Part shown: positions 4,755 to 5,420 of the stretch, one piece after another
Layout: each line of letters opens with the position of its first letter
Position numbering within the stretch: the first letter of the stretch is position 1
NCBI GenBank assembly: GCA_943323725.2
Contig: CALPIW020000124.1
Coordinates: forward strand, 1 to 5,420
Origin: Polynucleobacter meluiroseus
GTDB lineage: Bacteria; Verrucomicrobiota; Verrucomicrobiia; Opitutales; UBA953
Reading direction: 5' to 3'
DNA: 5,420 nt
The notes under the pieces: generated by a model
What the model was told of the DNA's origin: nothing
Database searches by the model: none
Seen by the model: the letters and a program-made list of their open reading frames with translations, nothing else
Made by a program: the position numbers and the translations under genes

Positions 4755-5420
4755 CCAAACCTTTCTTCGTCCGCGTATGGAGGCCGCATTCCTTCTTTTC
4801 GAAGCCGGGCCAGCGGCCGCCGCGTTCGTCGCCACCGGAGGTGGGCAGGGTGCAAGGGTAGCAACCGATCGAGCGGTAGCCGCGGTCGTGTAGGACGTTA
4901 TGCGGCAAGCCGTGTTCCTTGAGGTAGGCCCAGACCTGGTCGCGGCTCCAGTCGACGAGCGGGTTGAGCTTCCAGACGTCGGAGTTGTCGGGACGCGCGG
5001 CGAGCGAGAGCAGCGGGGTCACGGAACGCTCGGCGCTCTGGTCGCGGCGCATGCCGGTGATCCAGAGATCGAGGTCGAAGAGTTTCTTGCCGAGCGAGTC
5101 GACTTTGCGGAGTTCGCAGCACTTCTCCGGGTCGCGCTTCCAGAGTTCGGCGCCGTATTGGGCGGCCTGCTGTTCGACCGTCTGGGCGGGGAGGACTTCC
5201 TCGACCTTGATGCCGAGATGGGCTTCGAGCTTCGCCTTGAACTCCAGCGTCTCCGGGAAGAGCAGGCCAGTGTTGAGCGTGAAGGCCTGGATGGGAATAC
5301 CGGCGGTCTTGGCGAGGTGCAGGATGACCACGCCAGCGGGCTGGAAACTCGTGCCGATACCGGCGCGGGCGCCGAAGGTCTCGTAGGCCCAGCGCAGACG
5401 GTCCACCGGCGCGAGCGTCG
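4747..5420 (-). CDS. cysH: Adenylylsulfate (APS)/PAPS reductase, iron-sulfur type (5' end cut by window)
   Basis: CysH reduces activated sulfate to sulfite with electrons from thioredoxin, in the cytoplasm. The frame is open to the window edge with 223 codons visible. The GTG at 5404-5406 is probably an internal Val: the upstream codons (TLAP-VDRLRWA) read as normal family sequence, so the true start lies outside. Counting from that Val as residue 1, the motifs are SFQPAGVVIL (20-29), NTGLLFPETLEF (45-56), KCCELRK (95-101), TGMRRDQSAER (117-127), GCYPC (181-185) and the catalytic ECGLH (206-210). The pair C96-C97 with C182-x-x-C185 forms a [4Fe-4S] site. This marks the APS-reducing or dual-substrate class rather than the E. 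coli-type PAPS reductase, which has no cluster. It is first of the visible cys genes and lies 175 bp from cysD. Its 3' end runs into a repeat copy. Confidence 0.95.
   Translation of the reverse strand, partial: TLAPVDRLRWAYETFGARAGIGTSFQPAGVVILHLAKTAGIPIQAFTLNTGLLFPETLEFKAKLEAHLGIKVEEVLPAQTVEQQAAQYGAELWKRDPEKCCELRKVDSLGKKLFDLDLWITGMRRDQSAERSVTPLLSLAARPDNSDVWKLNPLVDWSRDQVWAYLKEHGLPHNVLHDRGYRSIGCYPCTLPTSGGDERGGRWPGFEKKECGLHTRTKKGLGG

Noticed and set aside
4747..5406. GTG at 5404-5406 as the true start of cysH
   Set aside because: The frame stays open upstream to the window edge, and the upstream codons (TLAP) continue a normal CysH N-terminal region, so the gene is more likely cut by the window.

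Overview
The window looks like GC-rich chromosomal DNA from a free-living bacterium. The gene content (an iduronate-2-sulfatase-type sulfatase, a Gfo/Idh/MocA-type oxidoreductase end, a CysN-CysC fusion of the EF-1alpha-like type, and no Shine-Dalgarno sequence before any of the three starts that can be seen) would suit a member of the Verrucomicrobiota/Planctomycetota group, perhaps an Opitutales-like verrucomicrobium. This placement is inference from gene style, not a database match.

Layout: 1-110 holds the last 35 codons of a plus-strand gene, probably a Gfo/Idh/MocA oxidoreductase. It converges on a minus-strand run that fills the rest of the window. Read in the direction of transcription (high to low coordinates), that run is cysH (4747-5420, its 5' end cut by the window edge), cysD (3750-4571), a fused cysNC (1844-3736), a hairpin-plus-T-tract terminator (1753-1792), and a secreted sulfatase (184-1662).

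The genes form a sulfate-activation and reduction module. CysD and the CysN part make adenylylsulfate (APS) from sulfate and ATP, driven by GTP hydrolysis. The CysC part phosphorylates APS to PAPS. CysH, which carries the CC...CxxC iron-sulfur cysteines and the catalytic ECGLH motif, reduces APS (or PAPS) to sulfite. The sulfatase next door could release sulfate from organic sulfate esters outside the cytoplasm, but a terminator separates it from the cys genes.

The most unusual part is non-coding. Both larger intergenic gaps (1663-1843 and 4572-4746) carry copies of one 30-nt repeat built from four 7-nt units of the GGTTGGC/GGTTAGC kind. Five copies are visible. In each gap they are arranged as inverted pairs, with the G-rich arm just after the upstream gene's stop and the C-rich arm before the next gene's start. 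One copy overlaps the stop codon of cysH. This looks like a REP/BIME-like or miniature mobile repeat family. I found no RNA genes, CRISPR arrays or insertion sequences.
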